A stretch of 15,856 nucleotides of DNA from CAZOMR01 sp964580655. Its GTDB lineage: Bacteria > RBG-13-61-14 > CAZOMR01. How positions within the stretch are numbered: position 1 is the first letter of the stretch; each line of letters starts with the position of its first letter. The translations under genes and the position numbers were made by a program. The stretch spans positions 1 to 15,856 of the forward strand of contig CAZOMR010000049.1 in NCBI GenBank assembly GCA_964580655.1, written 5' to 3'. The notes beneath the pieces were generated by a model. The model was not told the DNA's origin. It made no database searches and saw nothing but the letters and a program-made list of their open reading frames with translations. Of this stretch, positions 14,775 through 15,856 are shown piece after piece.

Positions 14775-15856
14775 ATGAAAATCACGATCATCGGAGCCGG
14801 ACCTGCCGGGCTTTTCCTGGCTGAAAGACTGGCGCGCAAAGGGCACACGGTAGCTATCTTTGATCACCGCTCTCCGTGGGAAAAACCCTGCGGAGGCGCA
14901 GTCACTCAAAAGGCCTTCCGGGAATTCCCTGAAATTCACGGCCTGACCACGGAATGGCATCAGGTGAAAGACCTGAATCTCATCACCGGGGCCGGGGCTG
15001 AAATCCCGCTCACCCTGACCAGGCCTTTTTTACCATCTCGCGGAAAACTCTCAGTGAGACCATGCTCAAAAGAGCGCTGGATTCCGGGGCTGAATTCTTT
15101 CCCGAAAAAGTTATAGACATTGTTCCAGCTAAAGAGGGCTTCAATATAGATACCCGCGAGCGGAGGCTCTTCTCGGAATTCCTGGTCGGCGCAGACGGCC
15201 TGACCGGGGTCTCTCGAAAGAAACTCGCACGCAAATTTGACGCTAAAGACCTTTTTCTCTCTTTTGCTTCTATAATTCCTCTAAGGGCTAGCATTCCTCT
15301 CACCATCCGCTTTTATCCTGACATGACCGGTTATGCCTGGCTGTTCCCCAGAAAAAAGGAAGCCGCTATCGGGATTGCGGCAAAGGGAATGCGGCCTTCC
15401 GGTAAAGAAATGAGAGACAGGCTTAACCGCCTTGCAAAAGAGGAGTTCAAGAAGGCTGGCCTGGATTTTCCTGATTCATTCCCTCTCCAGGCCGCTCTCA
15501 CACCTTCCCTGTTAATGGAAACCCTTGAAAGGAACCAGGTCGCAGGTCCGGGTTGGGCCTTGATCGGGGATGTAAGCGGCATCACGGACCCCATCACTGG
15601 CGAGGGAATATATTACGCCATCAAGACCGCGGATATACTCTTCCATTCTCTGGAGCAGGATCAGGGGATGACTTATCCCGAACGCTTGAAGGAGTTCAGG
15701 GCCGCATCCCTTCATCGGTCGCCTCTCTGGTGTGAGAGGTTTTACAAGGAGCGCAATCAGAGGGTCTGGGGATGGTTTTTTGGTGGAAGCTCTTATGTCC
15801 AGGAGATTCTCCGGGAACTGCTCCAGAGTGAACAGGATTACCTTACTCTAAAAGCC
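14775..15856 (+). pseudogene. Geranylgeranyl-reductase-like FAD-dependent oxidoreductase, frameshifted and cut by window end
   Basis: The first frame (14775-15116, 113 aa) opens with the FAD dinucleotide fold IGAGPAGLFLAERLARKGH and the family motif EKPCGGAVT. At a run of six T (15026-15031) the reading frame breaks: with a seventh T it would read RPFFTISRKTLSETMLKRA and then continue without a stop for 275 codons (15032-15856). The second frame has VGADGLTG (near 15187), and GDVSGITDPITGEGIYYAIK (near 15568), the FAD-binding end of the geranylgeranyl reductase/tetracycline-type flavoprotein family. Both halves are well conserved, so either a recent mutation, a homopolymer sequencing error, or slippage is possible. 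The 3' end lies beyond the window. Family members saturate isoprenoid chains or oxidise other substrates. Confidence 0.85.

Overview
The window is bacterial chromosomal DNA, moderately GC-rich by eye and densely coded, from a diderm-looking and probably uncultured lineage. Supporting points are a secreted GH2 glycosidase, short canonical sigma70-like promoter elements, Shine-Dalgarno sites, an archaeal/anaerobe-style RtcB and a heterodisulfide-reductase-like CCG protein. One intergenic island carries short 'cgcaaag' and 'cacagattacgcagat' repeats of a kind I recall from Deltaproteobacteria-type, Planctomycetes-type and candidate-phylum genomes. I cannot place the phylum from sequence alone. 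No rRNA, tRNA, CRISPR array, phage gene or intact insertion sequence was seen.

Layout. (A) 1-2429, plus strand: a PaaI-type hotdog thioesterase overlaps by one base with a secreted GH2 beta-glycosidase; a perfect 7-bp inverted repeat lies just before the first ribosome binding site. (B) 2430-2698: a gene-free island built of short tandem repeats, ending in a stem-loop that resembles the ends of REP/RAYT elements. (C) 2699-4800: a minus-strand double-ACT (GcvR-like) protein and a plus-strand membrane-anchored NodB polysaccharide deacetylase with an N-terminal zinc finger. They diverge from a 107-bp region in which the two -35 boxes overlap. (D) 4841-9091, minus strand, probably one transcription unit read from right to left: a CCG-domain iron-sulfur oxidoreductase, the RNA ligase RtcB (TTG start), a stand-alone cyclic-nucleotide-binding domain protein, and a P1-family self-processing (Ntn) peptidase. 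Gaps between the last three are 4 and 10 bases. (E) 9202 to the window end, plus strand: a 64-aa two-helix membrane protein, a sodium:solute symporter with an extra C-terminal soluble domain, a spermidine-synthase-like methyltransferase fold embedded in about 14 membrane helices, a GHMP sugar kinase, and a geranylgeranyl-reductase-like FAD protein. The last gene is cut by the window edge and is broken by a one-base frameshift in a T6 run.

How the genes might work together. Block D pairs RNA repair with a ligand-sensing domain and a peptidase, and may be fed by the Fe-S protein; this is inference from spacing only. Block E pairs solute uptake with membrane-bound and lipid-type chemistry (GHMP kinase plus FAD reductase, both common in isoprenoid or sugar metabolism), but no pathway can be named. 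The most unusual points are the repeat island, the frameshifted FAD gene, the zinc finger/TM/NodB fusion, the rtcB neighbourhood, and the Fe-S protein that has lost one CCG motif and gained a 9-bp in-frame repeat. I do not see a clear-cut new defence or mobile system.
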